A stretch of DNA of 10,632 bases from NCBI GenBank assembly GCA_003175865.1, contig PSRF01000423.1, positions 1 to 10,632 on the forward strand, written 5' to 3'. Below are positions 1 through 6,974 of the stretch, in pieces. Below the pieces are notes generated by a model that made no database searches, was not told the origin of the DNA, and saw nothing but the letters and a program-made list of their open reading frames with translations. The stretch's first letter is position 1, and each line of letters opens with the position of its first letter. Made by a program: the position numbers and the translations under genes. Source of the stretch: Blastocatellia bacterium. Lineage in GTDB: Bacteria > Acidobacteriota > Blastocatellia > Pyrinomonadales > Pyrinomonadaceae.

Positions 1-2754
1 GCAGTAATCAGCACGACAATTAAGTCTGGCACGAACGATTTTCATGGCTCCGGTTACTATTACGGTCAGAACTCGGCGCTGAACGCCTACCACCCGAAAC
101 TGAAGCGCGATCGTGCTGATGCGATTTCTCGCGGCGTCACAAATCTCACGCCGTTTACAAAAGCAGTCCAGCAGATTCACGAATTCGGCGGCACGGTCGG
201 TGGCCCAGTTATTAAGAACAAGACGTTCTTCTTCTTTGACTATCTCGGCCAACGCAACAACCTTCCGTTTCCCGCGTCATCAACTGTTCCCACATTGGGA
301 TCGAGAAACGGAAACTTCACAGGGTTTGCGAATCACGATTGCCACGGTGATGGAACAAGCATGGGACCCGTGTGCAATCCTTTCACTGGACTAGCTTTTC
401 CCAATGCAACCATTCCGAACAATTTGATCAGTTCGATTTCGAAGACCTTGTTCAATCTTTTCCCACCGCCAACCATTAACGTCTTCGATCCGAACCAGGG
501 AAATAACAATTTCTTCACCCAGCGCGCCAACAAGGAGCGGATCAATAACTACGAAGTCAAAGTTGATCACCGCTTGACTGAAAAGAACTCGCTGACCGGT
601 CGATACAACGACCAGCGACTGAAGACCAACCGCGCTAATTTGTTGGCCGGGTTGCCAACGGCCGGTTTTGGTGCTGGAGATGAAGTTGGAAACACTCGAC
701 AACTTACGATTAGCGATACCCACACGTTTAGTCCTACCGTGTTGAATGAATTTCGATTTGGTTGGACCCAAATTGAAGTGGGCATATTCAACTGTGGCGT
801 CGGCGGTGCCTGCGGAACGAGCGCTACGTTCGCAAACGATATCGGTTATCCGAATGCAAATGACGGATCGTTGGAAGCTTCGGGTGGTCCGGGCCTCGGT
901 AATTTCGGAAGCGGCTTTACCGAGTATCTCGGCGATGGTGGATTGTTCCGAGTAAAAAGCAAGAATCCATACTTCGCTGATTCAGTGACGATTGTACACG
1001 GTTCGCACGTGACTAAGTTCGGTGGTGAGTTGCGACTACGCTACCTGGAAACAATTGACGGTGGTCGTTCGGGGTTCCTGAAAGGAAACATGCAATATGC
1101 CGACGATTCACCCGCGTTCAATCCATTAACTCCGGGTCAAGTTTGTCCTGCAATATCAACCAGGATAACTACCGACGCAATGGGCAACCCAGTGACAAAC
1201 TGTTATGTTGACAAGAATGGGGTGCCGTACGGTGGTACCGCTAATGCTCAAGCCAACGAGTTGATGAGCTTGCCGGCATTCCAGGTCGACCGCGGCAAGG
1301 TGTTTGGTGGCCCGTTCAACCTTCGTACGCAGGAATACGGATTCTTTGTTCAGGACGACTGGAAGGCGAGCCCGAACCTGACTCTCAACTTCGGTTTACG
1401 TTATGACTTGTTTACGCCGCCATCTGAAAAGGATGGTCGTACGAGCTACTACTTCGCCGATGCTCGAAGAGTTGTCGTAGCCGGTGACAGCAGTGACCGA
1501 ATAGTTTCGGCTGATAAGAACAACTTTGGTCCACGCGTTGGGTTTGCTTATTCGCTAAATGATTCGAGAACACTCGTGCTGCGTGGCGGTTATGGATTGC
1601 TCTATACATTGGATGGCACTGACTATCCTCCTTCGATTCGCAATCCTCCGTTCACAAATACGGTTCACTTCTCTCAATTTAATGGCCAGCAGCCGCCGGA
1701 CGCGCGCACTTATTTCAGCGTCAATACTGGTCCACCATCAGTAACCACTCAGATCGATCCAGCGAATTTGCCTACTGGTGTGGCTCTCTTTAGCGTCGAT
1801 CGAGACCAAAGGAACGGTCTCGTCAATCAGTTTCAGTTGAGCCTGCAGTATCAATTCGCGAGGGATTGGTCTCTCGATGTCGGATACGTAGGCAATCGCA
1901 GTAAATATCTTTTGACCACGTTCAATATCGGCAGTGGTGGTCAAGGTATTGCGCGAAACGCTGCCGGTGCCCTGATAAGCAACGTATTGTTGTATAGCAA
2001 TGCGGCGGATTCGCAATACGACGGTATTCAAGCGCAAGTGCAGAAACGTCTGTCCAACAATATTCAGGGGCAGGTGTCATACACTTACAGTCACACTATC
2101 GACAACGGAATCGGTTTAATCGGGTCACTTGGTGACAGCCGAAATGGTGGTCGAAGCGGTCCAATTAATCCGTTCGCTCTTAGAGAGGACAGGGGCAACT
2201 CGTCTTTGAATATCCCTCATTTGCTCTCGGCGGACGCGATCATTGATTTGCCATTCGGTAAGGGCCAGAAGTACATGAACTCGGGAGGGGCTACCAATGC
2301 GGTGTTTGGTGGTTGGCAACTTAACGTTATTCAAACTGCCAGATCAGGATTCCCGTTTACTGTTGTCTGCAATTGCAATTTGGTGCGGCCTTCGTTAGTA
2401 GGGGATCCCTTTGCAAGTGTGCCGGCTGGACGGTTCCTGAACATTAACGCATTCTCGACAACTCAGGGGATCACGAGCATAACTAACAAAGCCGGTGAGG
2501 TTATTAGCTTCGGCAACCTGGGGCGTAATACTTTTCACGGTCCTGCGATCTGGAACACTGATCTCTCAATGTTCAAGACGACGAGCTTAACGGAATCCGT
2601 GAGAGCCCAAATCGGATTTGAGTTTTTCAACTTCTGGAATCACACGAAACGGACTGTGCCTAACAACAACATAGGCGATCCCGGTTCTTTTGGGCGGTTC
2701 GACGGATACTATCCGGGCCGAGTAGTGCAATACCGTTTGAAGTTCCTTTTCTGA
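1..2754 (+). CDS. TonB-dependent receptor, Oar-like, 5'-truncated by window edge
   Basis: This is an outer-membrane beta-barrel receptor of the Oar/carboxypeptidase-regulatory-like class common in Acidobacteriota. The family is thought to import large ligands using TonB energy. The frame is open from base 1, so the real start lies upstream; 917 residues are visible, ending at TGA 2752-2754. The window opens inside the plug domain: residues 9-17 read SGTNDFHGS, followed by NSALNA, and residues 67-81 carry the GGP..KNKTFFFFDY signature. The barrel follows, with aromatic-rich strands such as VQDDW (450-454) and NLTLNFGLRYDLFTPP. The last residues, RLKFLF, end in the C-terminal Phe expected for BAM-dependent insertion. 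The missing N-terminus should hold a signal peptide, a carboxypeptidase-regulatory-like (Ig-like) domain and the first part of the plug. The substrate cannot be told. Alpha-glucan uptake is suggested only by the downstream genes, and a terminator lies between. The class call is firm; the ligand is unknown. Confidence 0.93.
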   Translation, partial: AVISTTIKSGTNDFHGSGYYYGQNSALNAYHPKLKRDRADAISRGVTNLTPFTKAVQQIHEFGGTVGGPVIKNKTFFFFDYLGQRNNLPFPASSTVPTLGSRNGNFTGFANHDCHGDGTSMGPVCNPFTGLAFPNATIPNNLISSISKTLFNLFPPPTINVFDPNQGNNNFFTQRANKERINNYEVKVDHRLTEKNSLTGRYNDQRLKTNRANLLAGLPTAGFGAGDEVGNTRQLTISDTHTFSPTVLNEFRFGWTQIEVGIFNCGVGGACGTSATFANDIGYPNANDGSLEASGGPGLGNFGSGFTEYLGDGGLFRVKSKNPYFADSVTIVHGSHVTKFGGELRLRYLETIDGGRSGFLKGNMQYADDSPAFNPLTPGQVCPAISTRITTDAMGNPVTNCYVDKNGVPYGGTANAQANELMSLPAFQVDRGKVFGGPFNLRTQEYGFFVQDDWKASPNLTLNFGLRYDLFTPPSEKDGRTSYYFADARRVVVAGDSSDRIVSADKNNFGPRVGFAYSLNDSRTLVLRGGYGLLYTLDGTDYPPSIRNPPFTNTVHFSQFNGQQPPDARTYFSVNTGPPSVTTQIDPANLPTGVALFSVDRDQRNGLVNQFQLSLQYQFARDWSLDVGYVGNRSKYLLTTFNIGSGGQGIARNAAGALISNVLLYSNAADSQYDGIQAQVQKRLSNNIQGQVSYTYSHTIDNGIGLIGSLGDSRNGGRSGPINPFALREDRGNSSLNIPHLLSADAIIDLPFGKGQKYMNSGGATNAVFGGWQLNVIQTARSGFPFTVVCNCNLVRPSLVGDPFASVPAGRFLNINAFSTTQGITSITNKAGEVISFGNLGRNTFHGPAIWNTDLSMFKTTSLTESVRAQIGFEFFNFWNHTKRTVPNNNIGDPGSFGRFDGYYPGRVVQYRLKFLF

Positions 2755-2774
2755 ACACAGTCTTGGGACATTGG

Positions 2775-2819
2775 AACTGGAGTGGCACTCGTTATCTAAG
2801 TGACCACTCCAGTTTTTTT
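2775..2819 (+). terminator. Rho-independent terminator after the receptor gene
   Basis: A perfect 11-bp stem pairs AACTGGAGTGG (2775-2785) with CCACTCCAGTT (2804-2814). It is extended inward by CACT/AGTG (2786-2789 with 2799-2802) past one bulged A at 2803, leaving a 9-nt loop. A run of seven T (2813-2819) follows at once. It begins 20 nt after the receptor stop codon. It should end the receptor transcript and so separate it from the TPR/glucanase genes, which would need their own promoter in 2820-2890. Confidence 0.92.
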
Positions 2820-2890
2820 AGGCCTGCGTTCGCGCACACGGTCGTCTTTTGTTACTATCGCGGAGCTTCTCCCCTCCTGCCTGTCTATCG

Positions 2891-4438
2891 ATGTTGTTCA
2901 AACTTTCTGCCGTTTTTCTAGTCCTGTTAGCTTGCTTTACCCAATCGGCGGCTCAGTCGACAAGCGCTCCCGCGCCAGAAAAATCTCACGTCGAACGTTT
3001 CAGTACTCCCGAAGTACGAGCTGAAAAAGGAGAGTCGGACGCGACGGCGAAACTCGCTGCAAATTCTAATGATGATGTTGCCCTCAATTCTCGCGCGCTC
3101 GCGCGGTTCCGATTGGGTAAGAACAAGGAAGCTTATGAAGACCTCGTAAAAGCTGTCGCACTCAAGCCTGACAATTCTGAGTACCAGTCTCATCTCGGTT
3201 ACGCTCTTTGGAAGATTGGCAGATTTGAAGAAGCAATCAACGCTGAACGTGCGGCAATCAAACTCGATCAGAAAAACACAACCGCCCATTATCAACTTGG
3301 TCGCTTCTTGCTGCGCGCAGGACAGCGAAGCGATCTGAAAGAAGCAGTCGTTGAACTCAAGCGCGCACTCGAACTTGACCCTCGACAATACGAGGTTCGT
3401 TTTGAGTTGATCGCGGCGTATCGAGAACTTGGAAATCTCGCCGAGGCTGCCGCGCAACTCGACGTTCTACAGGACTCACGTCCCACCGATCCGCGCGTCT
3501 TTTATGTCACAGCTTTACTGGATACCGATCGCAACGATCTTGGATCTGCGGTCAAGAATTTCAACGAGGCGCTTCGCAGAGACCCGTCGATGTATGGCGC
3601 CTATCAGGATCTCGGCTTGGCTTATGCAAAGGCTGGTAAATGGGACGACGCCACTAAGACATTCGCTGAGTTGGCTCGCCGTCAACCGAGTTCAATCGAA
3701 GCTGCGTATTTCCATTCACTTTCACTCTACAACTCCGGTAACTCCAAAGAAGCTGAAGTTGAAGTAAGGAGAGCCTTACGACTCGATGCGGGAGCGGTGG
3801 AGGCCCACACATTGTTGGGAATCATTCTCGCGTCGCGCGGCGAGGCAAACGCGGAAGCTGCGGAGTCGCTCGCCCAGGCCGTGGCTCTCAACCCCAACAG
3901 TTTTGATGCGCAGTTTTATCTGGGGCGTGTGCAGTATGCGTTAAAAGACTATTCAGGTTCGATTAACAGTTTCCGCGCGGCCACTAAACTAAATCCACAA
4001 CACGCTGAAGCACGATTCTTTTTGGGCACCGTCTTGGAACTCGCCGGTGATTCGGAATCGGCTATGGCTGAGTATCGCGAATTATTGAAGCTCGATCCAA
4101 ATTCTGTGATGGGCCAATTAGGATCGGGAGCATTGCTGGTCAAGCAAGGAAAAATTGACGAGGCGATAGTGGCTTTGAAGCAAGCAGTTGCATTGGATCC
4201 GAAGGAGTTTGAAGCACATTGGGCGCTTGGTCGCGCATTGGCTTTGAAAGAACAATACAGCGACGCCGTCGATGCGTTCCAAAAAGCAGTCGCACTCGAA
4301 CCATCGCGTTCCGACGCACATTATCAACTTGGTTTGGCGTTGAGACGCCTGGGTCGGACTGAAGAAGCAAATCGTGAGTTTGCTACGGTCGAACGGCTTA
4401 ACAGTGCGTTCCGCTCAGGCGCAACTCCAAAACCGTAA
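2891..4438 (+). CDS. Exported TPR-repeat protein (13 repeats)
   Basis: The protein has 515 residues from ATG 2891. It begins with a signal peptide (K4, then a hydrophobic core LSAVFLVLLACF) and probable signal peptidase I cleavage after SAA (19-21). LLAC at 12-15 is a weak lipobox, so a lipoprotein is possible. After a linker, residues 61 to about 506 form about 13 tetratricopeptide repeats. They show the usual L-G-Y...A...A...P pattern, for example YQSHLGYALWKIGRFEEAIN and AHYQLGLALRRLGRTEEANR. Repeat 3 has three extra residues. There is no enzymatic domain, so this is probably a periplasmic protein-interaction scaffold; the partner is unknown. The frame also allows TTG 2849 (14 residues longer), but ATG gives a clean signal peptide. 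Neither start has a clear Shine-Dalgarno. The next gene starts six bases after this stop, in the same frame, so co-transcription is likely. Confidence 0.88.
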   Translation: MLFKLSAVFLVLLACFTQSAAQSTSAPAPEKSHVERFSTPEVRAEKGESDATAKLAANSNDDVALNSRALARFRLGKNKEAYEDLVKAVALKPDNSEYQSHLGYALWKIGRFEEAINAERAAIKLDQKNTTAHYQLGRFLLRAGQRSDLKEAVVELKRALELDPRQYEVRFELIAAYRELGNLAEAAAQLDVLQDSRPTDPRVFYVTALLDTDRNDLGSAVKNFNEALRRDPSMYGAYQDLGLAYAKAGKWDDATKTFAELARRQPSSIEAAYFHSLSLYNSGNSKEAEVEVRRALRLDAGAVEAHTLLGIILASRGEANAEAAESLAQAVALNPNSFDAQFYLGRVQYALKDYSGSINSFRAATKLNPQHAEARFFLGTVLELAGDSESAMAEYRELLKLDPNSVMGQLGSGALLVKQGKIDEAIVALKQAVALDPKEFEAHWALGRALALKEQYSDAVDAFQKAVALEPSRSDAHYQLGLALRRLGRTEEANREFATVERLNSAFRSGATPKP

Positions 4439-4444
4439 ATAACT

Positions 4445-6100
4445 GTGAGCAGGCAATCGATAATACGAAAACTGATTTGCATCTCGTTGCTGGGATGCGC
4501 GTTGCTCTTTTCGTTGTCGGTTTTGGGCCAGCGACAAACATCACGTCGAGCAAACAACGTTGCAGGCGCCACGAATGACAGCGCTGGTCTAACTCCGCAG
4601 GCAAAACAAGCACTTGATGCGGCAGTTGCATCGCTAGAGGCCAACTCGCTCAGTGAAGCGGAAAAGTCTGCACGTATCGCTGTCGCTGCATCACCACGCT
4701 CTCCCGTAACACACAACGTACTTGGCGTTGTACTGGATCGTTTGGGTCGTAGTGAAGAGGCGTTGTCGGAGTTCAATGCAGCAATTAAGTTGGATCGGAC
4801 CTTCGTGAGTGCGCACAACAATCTCGGTCGGATGTTGGCGGAGCGTGGACAGCATAAAGAGGCGATCGCCGAATTTGAAACGGTGTTGAAGACAGATCCT
4901 GGTCACGTTCAAGCGCACTACAATCTCGGCGCTCTTTACGCTGAGTCAGGTGATTTTGCGAAGGCTGCGAATCATTTTTCCAAAGCGCGTGCGACAAATC
5001 CAAACGATCCGCAACTAGCTTTGGCGTTTCTGAATGTCGCTTATCGAGCAGGAAAGACAGAAGAGGGAAATGCGGCTGCCGATCTAGTTGAGAGGGCGTC
5101 GGGCACGGATCCGAAGGCCCTTTTTACGCTCGCGACTGTGCTTGCCGAAAGTAAGCAATACGACCGTGCTGCCAGGCTTTTCGGGCGTGTAAATGAACTA
5201 ACGCCGCATAACTTTGAAGTGCTCTACGATCTTGGGATTGCTCTTTACAACCTCGATCGGAATGCAGAAGCCGCGCGTTATCTATCGGAGGCTGCCGACA
5301 TGAATCCCGGGCCACCCGAGACTCATTTCCGGCTGGCTCTAATTGCAAGTGCGCAAAACGATCACGCCAACGCTGTCCTGGAATTCAAACACGCACTAGA
5401 TAGAGATCCAAAGAACGCAAATGCGCATTTCCTTTTGGCTCGGGAATACTCACGCATCGGCTACTGGGACGGCGCGATACAAGAAAACACTCGAGCGATT
5501 GAGTTGAACCCCAACGAAGCCGCATATGTCTATGCGCGCGCAAATGCAAATTACAGAAAAGGTGAGTGGACCGCGGCGGCAGTTGACTTCGATCGAGCAG
5601 CTGAGCTCGATCCGAAGATTGAAAATATCGACTACTTGCGTGGCTATGCTCACCGCGCTGCGGGTAATTTCGAAAAGGCGCGGGAGATACTAGAGAAATT
5701 CATTATCACTCATCCTGATCACGTCGATGCATTATCTAGCTTGGGTTACATCGCAATCGAGCAAGGACGTTTGGATGATGCATTGCCGCCGCTCCAACGT
5801 GCGCTCAAGCTTGCGCCCGAAGAAATACCTGTTTTGTATGACTTGGCCCGACTTGCCTTGAAACAGAAGGATTATCCGGAAGCGGTTGCTCGACTCGAGA
5901 AAGTCATCGGCAAATTGCCGACGTTAACGCAGGCACATTATCAATTATTTCTGGCCTATACGCGTTTGAAGCAGTCGGAGAAAGCGCAGGCCGAACTTGC
6001 GGAATTCAAACGGCTTGAGGCGCTGGAGAAGCAGGTTGAGAAAGAACGGATCTTGGATGAGAAGCTTCGCGCCCAGCAGCTGCTAGGGCAAACTCCGTGA
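4445..6100 (+). CDS. Exported TPR-repeat protein (14 repeats, coiled-coil tail)
   Basis: The protein has 551 residues starting at GTG 4445, six bases after the previous stop. No other ATG, GTG or TTG start leaves a normal signal peptide. The n-region RQSIIRK precedes a hydrophobic stretch (residues 10-27), with likely cleavage near VLG|Q (28). Residues 50 to about 527 are 14 tetratricopeptide repeats, and the twelve central ones are spaced exactly 34 residues apart. Examples are AHNNLGRMLAERGQHKEAIA and VLYDLGIALYNLDRNAEAAR. The C-terminal 30 residues are charged and heptad-like (EFKRLEALEKQVEKERILDE), probably a helical or coiled-coil extension. No catalytic motif is seen, so a periplasmic scaffold is the best guess. 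It is not a broken half of the upstream gene, because it has its own export signal. No Shine-Dalgarno is visible, so its translation may depend on coupling to the gene before it. Confidence 0.87.
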   Translation: MSRQSIIRKLICISLLGCALLFSLSVLGQRQTSRRANNVAGATNDSAGLTPQAKQALDAAVASLEANSLSEAEKSARIAVAASPRSPVTHNVLGVVLDRLGRSEEALSEFNAAIKLDRTFVSAHNNLGRMLAERGQHKEAIAEFETVLKTDPGHVQAHYNLGALYAESGDFAKAANHFSKARATNPNDPQLALAFLNVAYRAGKTEEGNAAADLVERASGTDPKALFTLATVLAESKQYDRAARLFGRVNELTPHNFEVLYDLGIALYNLDRNAEAARYLSEAADMNPGPPETHFRLALIASAQNDHANAVLEFKHALDRDPKNANAHFLLAREYSRIGYWDGAIQENTRAIELNPNEAAYVYARANANYRKGEWTAAAVDFDRAAELDPKIENIDYLRGYAHRAAGNFEKAREILEKFIITHPDHVDALSSLGYIAIEQGRLDDALPPLQRALKLAPEEIPVLYDLARLALKQKDYPEAVARLEKVIGKLPTLTQAHYQLFLAYTRLKQSEKAQAELAEFKRLEALEKQVEKERILDEKLRAQQLLGQTP

Positions 6101-6206
6101 GAAAAATTCATTAGTGTTAGTTCGTGTGGTTTAGTTGGGTCGTTCTTGTCGCGATGTAATAGCGATCCATGAAAACACATGAACCAACCAAAACAGAAGA
6201 AGTATT
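6101..6206 (+). other. Intergenic gap between TPR gene and unknown secreted gene
   Basis: This is the longest non-coding gap after the terminator region. It holds no stem-loop with a T-run, so transcription could continue across it. TGTAAT at 6155-6160 resembles a -10 box, with TAGTTG 17 nt upstream as a poor -35, so a weak internal promoter is possible but not shown. A 13-codon ATG frame at 6169-6210 ends in TGA overlapping the next start and is probably chance. Confidence 0.4.
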
Positions 6207-6974
6207 ATGAATCTGACCAAATTGTCTGCATCGATCCTCATCACCGTTCTGTTTGCGTCGGTGTGCGCTCAAACAGCATTACCAACGAAACCTTTCGAGC
6301 AGTGGTCCAAGACTGAAGCGGAGAAAGTCTTGAACGACTCCAACTGGACCATGAAACAGGAGTTGCGACTCAGGTTTGATAAAGAAGTGCAGAAGGCCGC
6401 AGGTTCATACTCCGGTGTTTCAGGTTCAGCTGCCGCGCAATCACAAACTGAAGTAACGAGTGACCTCCCGGTGGATTTCATTTTCACTCTCCGACTGCGT
6501 TCAGCCCTACCAATCAGACAGGCTATCGTGCGATTGCGAAACCTCGAGACAGATATTGAGAAGATGAACCAGTCGCAGATGGCAGCCTTCGACAAACAGT
6601 CGAAAGGCCTGCTTGAATGTCCCGCATGCCAGAACAACTACGTGGTGACTCTCAGTTCGAAGTCTACGAATAGTCCTGGCGCCGATGCCGTCTTCAATCT
6701 TTTCAAAGGCGCTCAACAGGCTGATCTCGAGCGCTACATTTTTCTTACCAACGACCGCGGTGAGCGTCGGCCTCTAATTCACTTTGTTCCACCGAAAGTG
6801 CCCGGCGATGAAGCCACGTTCTTCTTTCCCAGGCTCGACGATCGAGGGCAGCCGCTATTAACCGAGACCAACAAACAGTTAGTGGTCAACCTTAATGACA
6901 ATCGGCCAACCTCGGTTGGTAATTTTCAGTTCGACGTTTCACGCCTTATTCTGAAGGGAAAACTCGAATTCTAA
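6207..6974 (+). CDS. Exported protein of unknown function with CPAC motif
   Basis: The protein has 255 residues from ATG 6207, preceded by a purine-rich AGAAGAAG at 6195-6202 that is Shine-Dalgarno-like though close to the start. Residues 1-21 form a signal peptide with probable cleavage at VCA|Q. Next comes FEQWSKTEAEKVLNDSNW (30-47). I associate this W...EA..(V/I)LN.S.W pattern with uncharacterised secreted acidobacterial proteins, but I cannot name a Pfam family. A low-complexity linker rich in Ser and Ala follows (66-80). Then comes a predicted beta/alpha segment with FIFTLRLRSALPIRQAIVRL (91-110), and a CPAC motif (Cys138, Cys141) that could bind metal or form a disulfide. The C-terminal half (176-255) looks beta-rich. 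The stop codon overlaps the start of the GH13 gene (TAATG), which suggests coupling with the glucanase. The gap from the TPR gene is 106 bases, so it may have its own promoter. No function is assigned. Confidence 0.8.
   Translation: MNLTKLSASILITVLFASVCAQTALPTKPFEQWSKTEAEKVLNDSNWTMKQELRLRFDKEVQKAAGSYSGVSGSAAAQSQTEVTSDLPVDFIFTLRLRSALPIRQAIVRLRNLETDIEKMNQSQMAAFDKQSKGLLECPACQNNYVVTLSSKSTNSPGADAVFNLFKGAQQADLERYIFLTNDRGERRPLIHFVPPKVPGDEATFFFPRLDDRGQPLLTETNKQLVVNLNDNRPTSVGNFQFDVSRLILKGKLEF

Noticed and set aside
2853..2858. TACTAT as a -10 promoter box for the TPR genes
   Set aside because: It matches TATAAT at four of six positions, but no acceptable -35 lies 16-18 nt upstream. A promoter is needed somewhere after the terminator, but it cannot be placed.
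2849..2890. TTG start extending the first TPR protein by 14 residues
   Set aside because: The extension precedes an otherwise clean signal peptide and lacks a Shine-Dalgarno; ATG 2891 fits better.
4436..4447. Stop-codon read-through or a sequencing error splitting one giant TPR gene
   Set aside because: The downstream frame opens with its own basic n-region and hydrophobic signal peptide, which would make no sense in the middle of one protein.
3071..6080. About 102-nt periodicity that could be taken for a DNA repeat array
   Set aside because: It reflects the 34-residue TPR unit at protein level. The DNA copies are strongly diverged and lack conserved repeats with spacers, so this is not a CRISPR or satellite array.
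6169..6210. A 13-codon leader peptide overlapping the start of the unknown secreted gene
   Set aside because: It has no ribosome-binding site, no regulatory codon run and no hairpin pair; an ATGA overlap of this size occurs by chance.
6906..6919. CCAACC-TC-GGTTGG palindrome near the end of the unknown gene
   Set aside because: It is inside a coding region with a 2-nt loop and no T-run, so it is neither a terminator nor a clear operator.
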